DNA of 64,000 bases from Mycetocola zhadangensis (GCF_003668565.1 NZ_RCWJ01000001.1:682001-746000); one strand, 5' to 3'; shown: positions 36,607-45,880, counted from the first letter of the stretch. The notes: generated by a model from the sequence alone, not told the origin. Program-made: numbers and translations.

Positions 36607-39153
36607 CTACGCCCGCGCGTCACGCTCCTGCGCCTTCAACGCACGCTCGACGCCAGCGAGGTTCTCGACGACGATCCGGCGAAGCGCAGGCGGTTCGGCG
36701 TTCTGGTTGAGCCACGCCACCGTCGCGTCGCGGAGTTCTGTGTTCGCGAGAGGAGCGGGGTACAGGCCCACAGCGAGGTACTCCGCGATCTTGTAGCTGC
36801 GCGAGGCCCAGATGCGCTGCAGCATCTCGAAGTAATCCGGAATGAACGACGCGAGCACGTCCTTGTCCCGTGCACGCTGAAATCCGATGCCCGTCCACTG
36901 CACAATGGCGTTCGGTGCGGTGTCGATGTCGACAACGGATGCCCACGCGGCGCGTTTCGCTTCCAGCGTCGGGAGGGCGGCGCGAGCGAGCGCTGCAGCC
37001 TTTGCACCGTTGGCTGTGTTGTCGCCAGCCAAAGCAGCGTTCACATCGTCGTTCCCCGCCACGCCGCCGGCCGTTAGCGCTGTGAGGAGCTCCCAGTCGA
37101 GGTCGGTGTCGATTTTCAGTCCGTCGAGGCTGATGTCGCCCGAGCGGAGTCCGCGGATCGCGTCGAAGTGTGCCTCGGTCGACGCGACACCGGCGAAGAA
37201 CTTCACGAACTGGAACTGGGCGTCGCTTCCGGCCTCCGCCTCCTGGGCGAGGGTCCAGAGCGCGTCGCCGATCTCGACGAGAACCGTGTCACGAGCGTCG
37301 GGGGCGACGTACTGCGTTGCTGCGAGCACCAACTGGTTGAGGGTCGTCCGGATCGTTGTCGACTCGGTCTCCGTTGCGATGTTGCCGAGAACCAGCCGGA
37401 CGTAGTCCCGCGCAGGGGTCTCTGCGTCACGAGTCGCATCCCAGGCGGCCGCCCAGACCAGCGAGCGCGCAAGCGGGTCCTCGATCGCGGCGAGGGACTC
37501 GGTTGCAACGGCGAGTGACGCGTCGTCGAGACGGATCTTCGCGTAGGCGAGGTCATCGTCGTTGAGCAACACCAAGTCGGGGCGCTTCGTGCCGACGAAC
37601 TCGGTCACGTCGGTGCGCTCGCCGTCCACGTCCAACTCGATCCTGTGCTCGCGGACGAGCTTTCCGTCGACGAGGTTGTAGAACCCGATCGCCAGGCGGT
37701 GCGGGCGGATGGTCGGATATTCCTCGACCGCGGACTGAAGCACCGCGAACGAGGTGATGACCCCCGAGTCGTCGACGGTGATTTCGGGACGCAACGTGTT
37801 CACACCAGCGGTCTCGAGCCACAGCTTGCCCCAGTTGCTGAGGTCGCGGCCCGATGCCGCCTCAAGCTCGCTGAGCAGGTCAACGAGTTCGGTGTTGCCG
37901 TACTCGTGCTTCTTGAAGTAGGCAGCGACACCGGCGTAGAAGGCCTCGATTCCAACCCAGGCAACGAGCTGCTTGAGTACTGAGCCCCCCTTGGCGTAGG
38001 TGATGCCGTCGAAGTTGACCTGCACATCCTCAAGGTCGTTGATGGTCGCGACAATCGGGTGCGTCGACGGCAGCTGGTCCTGCTTGTATGCCCAGCTCTT
38101 CTCCATGGCGTTGAATGTCGTCCATGCGCCGGTCCACTCGGTGGCCTCGGCGACAGCGATGGTCGACGCCCACTCGGCGAACGACTCGTTGAGCCAGAGG
38201 TCGTTCCACCACTTCATGGTGACGAGGTCGCCGAACCACATGTGCGCGAGCTCGTGCAGGATCGTGACTACGCGACGTTCCTTGATGGCATCCGTCACCT
38301 TGGAACGGAAGACGTACGCCTCCGTGAACGTGACGGCACCGGCGTGCTCCATTGCACCGGCGTTGTACTCGGGAACGAAGAGCTGGTCATACTTCGGGAA
38401 CGGGTACGGGTAGTCGAAGTTCTTCTCGAAGTATTCGAAGCCCTGGCGGGTCTTCTCGAAGATGTAGTCAGCGTCAAGATATTCGGCAAGGCTCTGACGG
38501 CAGAACACACCGAGCGGAATGGTGCGTCCATCGCTCGAGGTCAGTTCGCTGCGCACAGAGACGTACGGTCCGGCAATGATCGCCGTGATGTAGCTCGACA
38601 TGCGCTGAGTCGGTTCGAAGGTCCAGGTCTTCGAGCCTTCGCCGGCGGCGACGGGTTCCGGGGTGGGGGAGTTCGAGATGACGTCCCAGTGCTCGGGCGC
38701 GGTCACCGTGAACTGGAAGGTCGCCTTGAGGTCCGGCTGCTCGAACACTGCGTACATCCGGCGCGAGTCAGGAACCTCGAACTGGCTGTATAGGTAGACC
38801 TCGTTGTCGACGGGGTCGACGAAACGGTGGAGGCCTTCGCCGGTGTTCATGTAGATCATGTCGGCGTCGACGACGAGTTCGTTTTCCGCCTGCAGGTTAT
38901 CCAGAGCGATACGGATGCCATCACTCACGACGGCAGGATCAAGGTCGACACCGTTGAGGGTCACCGAGTGCACGGTGCGAGTGATCGCGTCGATGAAGGT
39001 TGAGGCGCCCGGCGTCGCCGTGAAGCGGACGGTCGTCGTTGACCGGAAGGTCTCCGGGCCTGTTGTGAGGTCGAGGGTGATCGAGTAGCTCGAGGTGGAA
39101 ACGAGCGATGCCCGTTCCTGTGCTTCGGCGCGGGTGAGGTTTTCTCCAGGCAA
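36607..39153 (-). CDS. pepN: Aminopeptidase N (M1 family)
   Basis: The 848-residue zinc aminopeptidase removes N-terminal residues from peptides. The zinc motif HELAHMWFGDLVTMKWWNDLWLNESFAE is complete, here as HELAH plus the downstream Glu in NESFAE. The substrate-binding GxMEN motif reads GAMEHAGAVT, with His270 (codon at 38344-38346) in place of Asn. The start is the TTG at 39153 (MPGENLTRAEAQERASLV), which has AAGGAG 7 nt upstream at 39161-39166 and matches the usual actinobacterial N-terminus. The reading frame stays open far upstream but is not coding there. A C-terminal ERAP1-like helical domain is present. Confidence 0.95.
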   Translation of the reverse strand: MPGENLTRAEAQERASLVSTSSYSITLDLTTGPETFRSTTTVRFTATPGASTFIDAITRTVHSVTLNGVDLDPAVVSDGIRIALDNLQAENELVVDADMIYMNTGEGLHRFVDPVDNEVYLYSQFEVPDSRRMYAVFEQPDLKATFQFTVTAPEHWDVISNSPTPEPVAAGEGSKTWTFEPTQRMSSYITAIIAGPYVSVRSELTSSDGRTIPLGVFCRQSLAEYLDADYIFEKTRQGFEYFEKNFDYPYPFPKYDQLFVPEYNAGAMEHAGAVTFTEAYVFRSKVTDAIKERRVVTILHELAHMWFGDLVTMKWWNDLWLNESFAEWASTIAVAEATEWTGAWTTFNAMEKSWAYKQDQLPSTHPIVATINDLEDVQVNFDGITYAKGGSVLKQLVAWVGIEAFYAGVAAYFKKHEYGNTELVDLLSELEAASGRDLSNWGKLWLETAGVNTLRPEITVDDSGVITSFAVLQSAVEEYPTIRPHRLAIGFYNLVDGKLVREHRIELDVDGERTDVTEFVGTKRPDLVLLNDDDLAYAKIRLDDASLAVATESLAAIEDPLARSLVWAAAWDATRDAETPARDYVRLVLGNIATETESTTIRTTLNQLVLAATQYVAPDARDTVLVEIGDALWTLAQEAEAGSDAQFQFVKFFAGVASTEAHFDAIRGLRSGDISLDGLKIDTDLDWELLTALTAGGVAGNDDVNAALAGDNTANGAKAAALARAALPTLEAKRAAWASVVDIDTAPNAIVQWTGIGFQRARDKDVLASFIPDYFEMLQRIWASRSYKIAEYLAVGLYPAPLANTELRDATVAWLNQNAEPPALRRIVVENLAGVERALKAQERDARA

Positions 39154-39288
39154 CGCTGAACTCCTTAGTGCAATGGGAACTGTGGACCGAGTCGGATTGT
39201 GTCCGAGATTCCAGCGTAGTGCCGGGCCCCGCCTGGCAATCGGGATAATCAGGGGAGGATGCGCCCAAATTCGTGATTGGCTGGACTC

Positions 39289-39903
39289 ATGAGCACCGAT
39301 ACCGCTACAGCAGTCGACTTCTGGTTTGACCCCTCCTGCCCATGGGCCTGGATGACGTCCCGATGGGTGGACGAGGTTGCCACCTCCCGCAACCTCGACG
39401 TGACCTGGCACGTGATGAGCCTCGCGGTGCTCAACGAGGACAAGGATGTGTCGGACGACTACAAGGCGTTTTTCCCGCGCGCCCTTCGGTACACCCGGCT
39501 GGTAGCCGCAGCGAAGGAAGAGTACGGGCAGGCGATCGTGAAGCCGCTGTACGACGCCCTTGGTATGCAGATTCACCCGGGCGAGTCGAAGGACCCCGAC
39601 ATCGTGATCCCGCAGGCGCTCGCCGAGGTGGGCCTGCCACCGGAGTTCGCTGAACACTCCTTGGGCGACGCATACGACCCGCAGATGCGCGCAAGCCACT
39701 TCGACGGCATCGAGCGTGTCGGCCAGGATGTCGGAACCCCAGTGATCGCCGTGAACGGCACAGCATTCTTCGGTCCGGTGCTCTCGCCTGCTCCCAAGGG
39801 TGACGACGCCGTGCGACTGTGGGACGGCATCGTGGCGGCCGCGTCCTTCCCGGGTTTCTTCGAACTCAAGCGCAGCCGCACGGTCGGCCCGATCTTCGAC
39901 TGA
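39289..39903 (+). CDS. DsbA-family oxidoreductase, mycothiol-dependent nitroreductase (Rv2466c) type
   Basis: The 204-residue thioredoxin-fold protein aligns along its length with the mycobacterial Rv2466c type: VDFWFDPSCPWAWMTSRWV, VMSLAVLNEDKDV, DVGTPVIAVNGTAFFGPVLS and the C-terminal ELKRSRTVGPIFD. That family uses mycothiol for reduction of thiols or nitro compounds. The active site reads CPWA (Cys17, Ala20), so the second cysteine of the CPWC motif is absent and only a monothiol mechanism would be possible. The ATG at 39289 is preferred over a TTG 12 bases earlier; neither has a well-placed ribosome binding site. Confidence 0.88.
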   Translation: MSTDTATAVDFWFDPSCPWAWMTSRWVDEVATSRNLDVTWHVMSLAVLNEDKDVSDDYKAFFPRALRYTRLVAAAKEEYGQAIVKPLYDALGMQIHPGESKDPDIVIPQALAEVGLPPEFAEHSLGDAYDPQMRASHFDGIERVGQDVGTPVIAVNGTAFFGPVLSPAPKGDDAVRLWDGIVAAASFPGFFELKRSRTVGPIFD

Positions 39904-39947
39904 AACCGATGAGCACGGCCGGCGCTGGGGAACGGCAGAATGGAAGC

Positions 39948-40454
39948 ATGCGCATCCACATCGCCACCGACCACGCCGGCCTCGATTTCAGCACCGAACT
40001 CCAGGAGCACCTCCGCAGCAATGGTCACGAGGTCATCGACCACGGGCCGGTCGAGTACGACGCCCTCGACGACTACCCGGCATTCTGCATCAATGCGGCC
40101 CAGGCCGTCGTGAAGGACCAGCAGGCGGGAGTGGACGCCCTCGGAGTGGTCTTCGGTGGTTCCGGAAACGGTGAGCAGATCGCCGCGAATAAGGTCCGTG
40201 GCATCCGTGCTGCCCTCGTCTGGAATGAGAGCACCGCAAAACTCGCGCGAGACCACAACGACGCGAACGTGATCTCGATCGGTGCACGACAGCACTCCTT
40301 CGACGAGGTGAAGTCGTTCATCGACGCGTTCGTCGCTGAACCGTTCTCGGGCGACGAACGCCACGCCCGTAGGATCGCGCAGCTCGCCGAGTACGAGACG
40401 ACGGGCACGATCGTCGGCAAGGGCGTCGACGCGACTCACGCCGAACGGAGTTAG
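39948..40454 (+). CDS. rpiB: Ribose-5-phosphate isomerase B
   Basis: The 168-residue enzyme interconverts ribose-5-phosphate and ribulose-5-phosphate. The N-terminus IHIATDHAGLDF and the phosphate-binding GVVFGGSGNGEQIAANKV identify the actinobacterial type, which lacks the cysteine used by E. coli RpiB and relies on the Glu of GNGEQ. The chosen ATG at 39948 follows CAGAAT by 6 nt and also has a GGAAG nearby. The next gene starts 1 nt after its stop, so the two share a transcript. Confidence 0.94.
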   Translation: MRIHIATDHAGLDFSTELQEHLRSNGHEVIDHGPVEYDALDDYPAFCINAAQAVVKDQQAGVDALGVVFGGSGNGEQIAANKVRGIRAALVWNESTAKLARDHNDANVISIGARQHSFDEVKSFIDAFVAEPFSGDERHARRIAQLAEYETTGTIVGKGVDATHAERS

Positions 40455-40455
40455 C

Positions 40456-41451
40456 GTGCCTGAGGGTCACTCCGTCCACCGCATTGCGCGGCAGTTCCGG
40501 TCGAACTTCCAGGGACAGCGGGTCACAGCGTCCAGTCCGCAGGGGCGGTTCGCCGAGGGCGCCTCAGTGCTCTCCGGCCGCACCCTCGTCGATGTGAAAG
40601 CCGTCGGCAAGCAGATGTTCCTCGACTTTGACGACGAACTCTGGCTGCGGGTACACCTCGGCATGTACGGCGCCTGGGACTTCGCCGGTGAAATCACGGC
40701 AGACGCGACCATCGCGAGCGCCAACGGCCGGATGGGACAGACCAACCAGCACGGAACCGATCTCGCAGCGGCAATTCTCGACGACGCGGGGGAGAACTCG
40801 CTGCACTCGATCGGTGCACCCCGGAATACCCGGGTGCGAATGTCGGAGCAGACCAAGGGACTTGCCGGTGAGGAATGGGACACCTTCCCGCCTCCTCCGG
40901 TCGGTGCGGTCCGGCTGCGCCTGCTGACCAAGCACGCCGTCGCCGACCTTCGCGGACCGACGGCATGCGAAATTCTGGACAGCACCGCAGTGAACGCCGT
41001 GATCGCGAAGCTCGGCCCAGACCCGCTCCTCGATCCGAGCTCGGCCGCCGAAGACCGGTTCACCGCCGTCGTGCGGAAGAAGGCGACGCCCATCGGCCTT
41101 CTGCTCATGGACCAGTCTGTCGTCTCGGGTATCGGCAACGTGTACCGCGCCGAGATGCTCTTCCGATCGCGCATCGACCCGCACACTCCGGGCAAGTTGA
41201 TCCCGGAGGAACTGGTGCGCGGCCTGTGGCGCGACTGGGCGCGACTGTTGCCGATCGGCGTCGAGACCGGCCAGATGATGACGATGGACGATCTCGAGGG
41301 TGAGGACTACCGCAGGGCGATGGCCAGCCGCGACGACCGGCACTGGGTCTACAAGCGAGAGGGTTTGCCGTGCCGCGTCTGTGGAACACACATCCTGCTC
41401 GAGGTGATGGGCGCCCGAAAGTTGTACTGGTGCCCCAACTGCCAGCGCTGA
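40456..41451 (+). CDS. DNA glycosylase of the Fpg/Nei family
   Basis: This 331-residue base-excision-repair enzyme is bifunctional. After removal of Met the N-terminal proline and Glu (PEGHSVHRIARQF) are catalytic. The helix-two-turn-helix region is VVSGIGNVYRAEMLF. The C-terminal zinc finger has CRVC and CPNC pairs (PCRVCGTHIL ... YWCPNCQR). It looks more like actinobacterial Nei than like classical MutM, and its lesion preference is not readable. The GTG start is placed because it yields Pro2, with ACGGAG upstream. Confidence 0.9.
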   Translation: MPEGHSVHRIARQFRSNFQGQRVTASSPQGRFAEGASVLSGRTLVDVKAVGKQMFLDFDDELWLRVHLGMYGAWDFAGEITADATIASANGRMGQTNQHGTDLAAAILDDAGENSLHSIGAPRNTRVRMSEQTKGLAGEEWDTFPPPPVGAVRLRLLTKHAVADLRGPTACEILDSTAVNAVIAKLGPDPLLDPSSAAEDRFTAVVRKKATPIGLLLMDQSVVSGIGNVYRAEMLFRSRIDPHTPGKLIPEELVRGLWRDWARLLPIGVETGQMMTMDDLEGEDYRRAMASRDDRHWVYKREGLPCRVCGTHILLEVMGARKLYWCPNCQR

Positions 41452-41491
41452 TGGAGCCGGGAATGACCCACCCAACGCGAGAGTGTTTGTG

Positions 41492-43015
41492 ATGACGGAG
41501 TTTCGGCTGAGCGCCGCTCGCCCCGGCTCAGGCATCCGCTCAACCCTGACGAACGCCCGCATCGTCGGCTCGAACGGCGAGCCTGTCGACATCGAGCTCG
41601 AAGACGCGCAGATCGCCGCTATCCGACCGGCGAACGCAACAGGCCCGACAGGGGAACGCACAAATCTCGACGGCCGGTGGGTTCTGCCAGGGCTGTGGGA
41701 CCACCACGTTCACTTCACCCAGGTGGCGCTCGCGTCGCGGCGGCTCGACCTCACGACCAGTACCTCCGCGGCGTCCGTTGTGAGCCTGGTCGACGGGTAT
41801 GTTTCCGCTGTCGGTTCGAACCTGCCGGCAGGCGAAACCCTCGTTGGCACCGGGTTCCGTGACGCGATGTGGCCGGACCCTCCCAACCTTGACGAGTTCG
41901 ACAGGGCGGCCCAGGGACGAAGTGTCGTTCTGATCGGCGCCGACCTGCACTGCGTCTGGCTCAACAGAGCAGCCCTCATCCGGTTCGGGCACGCTGGGCA
42001 CCCCACAGGCATGCTCCGCGAAGAGGATGCGTTCGCGGTGAGCAAAGCGCTCCGCGCCGACGACATCGCTGTCGACGAGTGGGCCAGGGACGCCGCAGAT
42101 GCTGCGGCCGCCCGCGGTGTCGTCGGTATCGTCGACTTCGAGATGGCGTGGAATCTCGAGGTCTGGAAGCGGCGTGCGCTGTCGGGCGGCACAGCGCTCA
42201 GGGTTCGTTTCGGAATCTACCCGGCTGACCTCGACCGGGCGCTGGCCGAGCGGTTGTCCACGGGCCAGATCGTTCCGCACACCCACGGCCTCGTCGAGGT
42301 GGGCTCGCTCAAGGTGATCACCGACGGCTCACTCAACACTCGGAGCGCCTACTGTGACGACGACTATGAGGGACTGAGCGGTCGACCCGACGCACACGGA
42401 GTACTCACCGTGCCGCAGGACGAACTCATCGACCTTATGCGGCGGGCCCGGGCGGGGGGCCTCCACAGTGCCATCCACGCGATCGGCGACCGCGCCAACG
42501 CACTCGCGCTTGATGCATTCGCCGCCACGGGCGCCACAGGATCGATCGAGCACGCGCAGTTGCTTCGTGACGCCGACGTTGCTCGATTCGCCGCGCTCGG
42601 TGTGACCGCCAGTGTGCAGCCCGAGCACGCCATGGACGACCGAGATGCGGCCGAGCGGTTGTGGCCAGGCCGGACACGACGTGCCTTCGTTCTCCGCAGC
42701 CTGCTCGACGCCGGCGCAACGCTCGCCCTGGGCTCTGACGCTCCCGTCGCTCCACTCGATCCGTGGATTGCCATGTCAGCAGCGGTCGGAAGGTCGAGAC
42801 AGAACCGCGCCCCGTGGCATCCGGAACAATCAATCACCGTTTCTGAAGCGCTTGCCGCGACCACACGCACTCCGAACGATCGTGTCGCGACTGGCCACCG
42901 TGCCGACCTCGCGATCGTCGACGCGAACCCGCTGTCGTCAACAGCAGATGAACTCAGACGGATGCCTGTGGCCGCGACCCTGCTGAACGGCCGGTTCACG
43001 CACTCGGCGCTGTAG
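41492..43015 (+). CDS. Amidohydrolase family 3 (YtcJ-like)
   Basis: The 507-residue metal-dependent hydrolase has the entry motif DHHVHFTQ (HxH), a central barrel with the second-sphere HAIGDRANALALDAF, and the SDAPVAPLDPW region with the metal-binding Asp. This fits the YtcJ/N-substituted formamide deformylase group. The substrate cannot be named. I choose the ATG at 41492, preceded by two in-frame GTGs; GAGAGT ends 7 nt before it. It lies 40 nt after the glycosylase gene on the same strand. Confidence 0.88.
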   Translation: MTEFRLSAARPGSGIRSTLTNARIVGSNGEPVDIELEDAQIAAIRPANATGPTGERTNLDGRWVLPGLWDHHVHFTQVALASRRLDLTTSTSAASVVSLVDGYVSAVGSNLPAGETLVGTGFRDAMWPDPPNLDEFDRAAQGRSVVLIGADLHCVWLNRAALIRFGHAGHPTGMLREEDAFAVSKALRADDIAVDEWARDAADAAAARGVVGIVDFEMAWNLEVWKRRALSGGTALRVRFGIYPADLDRALAERLSTGQIVPHTHGLVEVGSLKVITDGSLNTRSAYCDDDYEGLSGRPDAHGVLTVPQDELIDLMRRARAGGLHSAIHAIGDRANALALDAFAATGATGSIEHAQLLRDADVARFAALGVTASVQPEHAMDDRDAAERLWPGRTRRAFVLRSLLDAGATLALGSDAPVAPLDPWIAMSAAVGRSRQNRAPWHPEQSITVSEALAATTRTPNDRVATGHRADLAIVDANPLSSTADELRRMPVAATLLNGRFTHSAL

Positions 43016-43023
43016 ACCGCAAA

Positions 43024-43051
43024 AAGAGGGCCGCCCGAAGGCGACCCTCTT
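43024..43051. terminator. Bidirectional terminator between amidohydrolase and dps
   Basis: AAGAGGG (43024-43030) pairs with CCCTCTT (43045-43051), and GCC with GGC inside. A run of A precedes and TTCT follows, so it can end transcripts from both convergent genes. Confidence 0.8.
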
Positions 43052-43070
43052 CTCGAGCGGGGAACGCGCG

Positions 43071-43556
43071 CTACTTGGCGACGTGGGCGACGAGGAACCA
43101 GCGGTCCTTCTCGAGGCCACGGGAGATCTCAATAGCGATGTCCTGGCTGGTGAGGTCGATGGCGTCGAGTTCGTCAACAGCGGTCTTCACAGTGGTGAGG
43201 GCGGCGTCGATCTGGGCGACGAACTCGGCGATGGTGACGTTCGACTGCTGGAAGCCAGCGGTCAGCTCGCCGGTTGTAGTCTTCGCGGCGACCGTCGACA
43301 GTCGAGCGTCGACCGGGAGCCCAAGTGCGACGATGCGCTCGGCTGCGCTGTCTGCCCAGTCCTGCGCGTGCTCAACGATGGTGTCGAGGAGTTCGTGGAC
43401 TCCGACGAAGTTGGCTCCGCGAACGTGCCAGTGTGCCTGCTTGCCGTTGACGACGAGTGCGGTGAGGTCGAGAACGACCGGGCTCAGAAACTGAGCGACG
43501 CCAGCGGCGACGTCAGGGCTGACGGAGGTCTGTGAAACTGTGGTGATGTCTGTCAT
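43071..43556 (-). CDS. dps: DNA protection during starvation protein (Dps)
   Basis: The 161-residue ferritin-like mini-ferritin stores iron using peroxide and can coat DNA. The ferroxidase residues are recognisable in KQAHWHVRG (His) and in HELLDTIVEHAQDWADSAAERI, here HELLDTIVEH plus DSAAERI (Asp, Glu). The ATG at 43556 has AAGGGGA just upstream. A longer in-frame version runs through the promoter and is rejected. Oxidative-stress control is expected from the family, but no operator is obvious. Confidence 0.93.
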   Translation of the reverse strand: MTDITTVSQTSVSPDVAAGVAQFLSPVVLDLTALVVNGKQAHWHVRGANFVGVHELLDTIVEHAQDWADSAAERIVALGLPVDARLSTVAAKTTTGELTAGFQQSNVTIAEFVAQIDAALTTVKTAVDELDAIDLTSQDIAIEISRGLEKDRWFLVAHVAK

Positions 43557-43603
43557 GGTGTTCCCCTTCACTTGCGCGTTGGTTGAGGTGCGCTCTGGGT
43601 GCA

Positions 43604-43631
43604 ACGCTACTCACGCTCGCGCATTACGCAA
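43604..43631 (-). promoter_or_regulatory. Putative dps promoter
   Basis: On the minus strand TTGCGT (43631-43626) and TAGCGT (43609-43604) are 16 nt apart, a normal -35/-10 spacing, about 50 nt before the dps start. Confidence 0.5.
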
Positions 43632-43764
43632 GCAAGACAAGGCTCCGCTTACCTTGTGATAAAAGGTAAAACGGTGCCCGGGGGAGGGTGCGGGGGTTTT
43701 CCCCCCGATGGATCCGGGTGGCAGCTGGATACCTGGGTCCCCGCCCGATCGCGAGGCTGGATGC

Positions 43765-45195
43765 ATGACAACAAACTATGTTCCGAACGGGATGACCGCA
43801 GAGACCGGTGTGATCTCTGCCACTCTTGACAATATGACTGCGGGAACCGGACCAGAGACCAGGGACCCGCGTCAGGCCAACGGCTACGGAGCGCTCTGGC
43901 GCGGAGTGCCGCGCGAACTGGGCTTCCTTCTTCTCACGCTGCCGATTGCGGTCATCGGGTTCTCGGTGGTCGTGACGCTCTTCTCGGCGGGCGCAGGCCT
44001 CCTGGTTGTTGTGGTCGGCTTGTTCGTGCTCACCGCAGCGCTCTACGTCGCCCGCGCGTTCGGCACCTCCGAGCTTGTTCGGCTTGAGGCTGCAGGGAGA
44101 GCGCCGATTCCCCGGCCGGCGTGGAGCCGGGCTGGCGAGAACGCGGGCTTCTGGCGCAAGACGATCGGCCCTCTGGCCCAGGGGCACTACTGGACCTATC
44201 TCCTCCACACGGGACTTGTCGGGTTTGTGCTCAGCGTCTTCTCCTGGACGGTGACCATCACCTGGCTGACCTCGGCGCTCGGCGGCCTGACCTACTGGGT
44301 TTGGGCGCCGTTCCTCCCGCAGGACCCGGACCAAATCTGGCTCGGCGAAGTGGTCTTCAACTTCTTCGCTCCACAGGCCGAACTGCCCGTTGCTCCGGCG
44401 GCTGCCGACATTCTTCTCATGTTGGGCATCGGAGTGGTGTTCCTCGCAACACTCCCGTTGGTCACCAGGGGACTCACCCTCCTGCACGACACCATCGCGC
44501 GCGGGCTCCTGTCACGCTGGCAGAGCGACGACCTCCGCACAGAGGTGGCGGCGCTCGCCGCTTCTCGTGGCGCAGCGGTGTCGGCCGAGGACCAGTCGGT
44601 GCGCCGGCTCGAGCGCGACATCCACGACGGTCCGCAGCAGCGGCTTGTTCGACTTCAAATGGACCTGGCGACCGCTGAGCGCCGAATGGCCTCAGACCCT
44701 GAAGCCGCCAAAGCCCTCATCGTCGAAGCCCGAGGACAGGCGAAAGCATCCCTTGAAGAGCTCCGGGCACTCTCTCGCGGGTTCGCGCCGCCCATCCTCG
44801 AGGACCGCGGTCTGGTCAGCGCCATCGAGTCGTTTACGGCTCTGAGCAGCATTCCTGTCACGGTGACAAACTCGCTGGAGCCGGGGACCCGGCTCCCTGC
44901 CGAGATCGAACGCAACGCGTACTTTGTGGTCGCCGAGCTGGTGACGAACGCGTCCAAGCACTCGAGCGCCACAGCCGTGCGCGTCGACATCACCGCACCA
45001 ACAGACGCAACCGGTAATAGACGGCTGGACCTTCTGGTGGTGGACAACGGTGTCGGCGGGGCTCGATTCGATGCGGGGCACGGGCTGAGCGGACTCCGCG
45101 ATCGCCTCAATGGTCTCCGCGGCACGATGACCGTCGACAGCCCTGCTGGGTTCGGTACTCGCGTGACAGCATCCGTCCCCGGAATTGACCGGTGA
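43765..45195 (+). CDS. Sensor histidine kinase (NarL/LuxR-type pair)
   Basis: This membrane histidine kinase of about 476 residues has an N-terminal sensor domain with four or more membrane segments in two hairpins (about residues 50-110 and 140-240). A HisKA_3 dimerisation helix follows, with the phospho-accepting His in RRLERDIHDGPQQRL. The HATPase domain includes DNGVGG and GHGLSGLRDRLNGL. The start is uncertain. The ATG at 43765 has GAGG 8 nt upstream; another ATG at 43834 gives a shorter tail and resembles relatives. The response regulator follows immediately. Confidence 0.87.
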   Translation: MTTNYVPNGMTAETGVISATLDNMTAGTGPETRDPRQANGYGALWRGVPRELGFLLLTLPIAVIGFSVVVTLFSAGAGLLVVVVGLFVLTAALYVARAFGTSELVRLEAAGRAPIPRPAWSRAGENAGFWRKTIGPLAQGHYWTYLLHTGLVGFVLSVFSWTVTITWLTSALGGLTYWVWAPFLPQDPDQIWLGEVVFNFFAPQAELPVAPAAADILLMLGIGVVFLATLPLVTRGLTLLHDTIARGLLSRWQSDDLRTEVAALAASRGAAVSAEDQSVRRLERDIHDGPQQRLVRLQMDLATAERRMASDPEAAKALIVEARGQAKASLEELRALSRGFAPPILEDRGLVSAIESFTALSSIPVTVTNSLEPGTRLPAEIERNAYFVVAELVTNASKHSSATAVRVDITAPTDATGNRRLDLLVVDNGVGGARFDAGHGLSGLRDRLNGLRGTMTVDSPAGFGTRVTASVPGIDR

Positions 45196-45205
45196 CACCC
45201 AGCCC

Positions 45206-45211
45206 TATGCT
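45206..45211 (+). promoter_or_regulatory. -10-like hexamer TATGCT for the response regulator
   Basis: TATGCT ends 6 nt before the GTG at 45218, just after the kinase stop. The regulator could therefore have its own leaderless transcript. Confidence 0.45.
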
Positions 45212-45217
45212 GGCTGG

Positions 45218-45880
45218 GTGATGACGAAGCCTTCGCCCCCGATCCGTGTCGCTGTCGCCGATGACTCGGTGTTGCTGCGGGAGGGCCTCGTCCGGCTCTT
45301 CGAGGAAGCCGGTTTCGAGACAGTTGGTTCGTTCGGTGACGCGAAGGGCCTGCTCGCCGAGCTGGACTCCCTGAACGCGGACGTCGTTGTCCTGGACGTG
45401 CGGATGCCGCCGACCTACCGGGATGAGGGAGTGCGGGCGGCGATCGAGATTCGAAGGTCACGTCCGGGCGTTGGCATCCTGCTTCTGAGTCAGTACGTCG
45501 AGGCAACCTACGCAGAGGAATTGCTCGGCGCCTCAGCCGGGGGCGTCGGATACCTGCTCAAAGACCGTGTCGCCTCACTCGATGAGCTGCAGGATGCCGT
45601 TTCTCGCATTGCGGCCGGCGGCACGGTGCTTGACCCCGAAGTGGTTCGAGAACTTCTCTCCCACCGCAGGGACCCGCTTGTCACGTTGACGCCACGAGAG
45701 ACAGAGGTTCTGCAGCTCATGGCGGAAGGGCTGAACAACCAGGGTGTCGCGGCTCGGCTCGTGATCGGGCTCGGTGCCGTCGAAAAGAACGTCACGGCGA
45801 TCTTTTCGAAGCTGGGACTTGACGCCTCCGGCTCCGAGCACAGGCGAGTTCTCGCCGTGCTTCGGTACCTGCGCTCCTGA
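45218..45880 (+). CDS. LuxR-family response regulator
   Basis: The 220-residue regulator has a receiver domain with the acidic pair VAVADDS (Asp15, Asp16), the phosphorylation site Asp60 in VVLDVRMPP, and the conserved Lys in GYLLKDRV. A LuxR-type helix-turn-helix follows (LTPRETEVLQLMAEGLNNQGVA). The start could be the GTG at 45218 or the adjoining ATG at 45221. It is the partner of the histidine kinase encoded just upstream. The target genes are unknown. Confidence 0.93.
   Translation: MMTKPSPPIRVAVADDSVLLREGLVRLFEEAGFETVGSFGDAKGLLAELDSLNADVVVLDVRMPPTYRDEGVRAAIEIRRSRPGVGILLLSQYVEATYAEELLGASAGGVGYLLKDRVASLDELQDAVSRIAAGGTVLDPEVVRELLSHRRDPLVTLTPRETEVLQLMAEGLNNQGVAARLVIGLGAVEKNVTAIFSKLGLDASGSEHRRVLAVLRYLRS

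Noticed and set aside
36247-37077. A 276-codon plus-strand frame over the mscS start and the pepN end
   Set aside because: It runs antisense across two real gene ends and through the pepN terminator hairpin.
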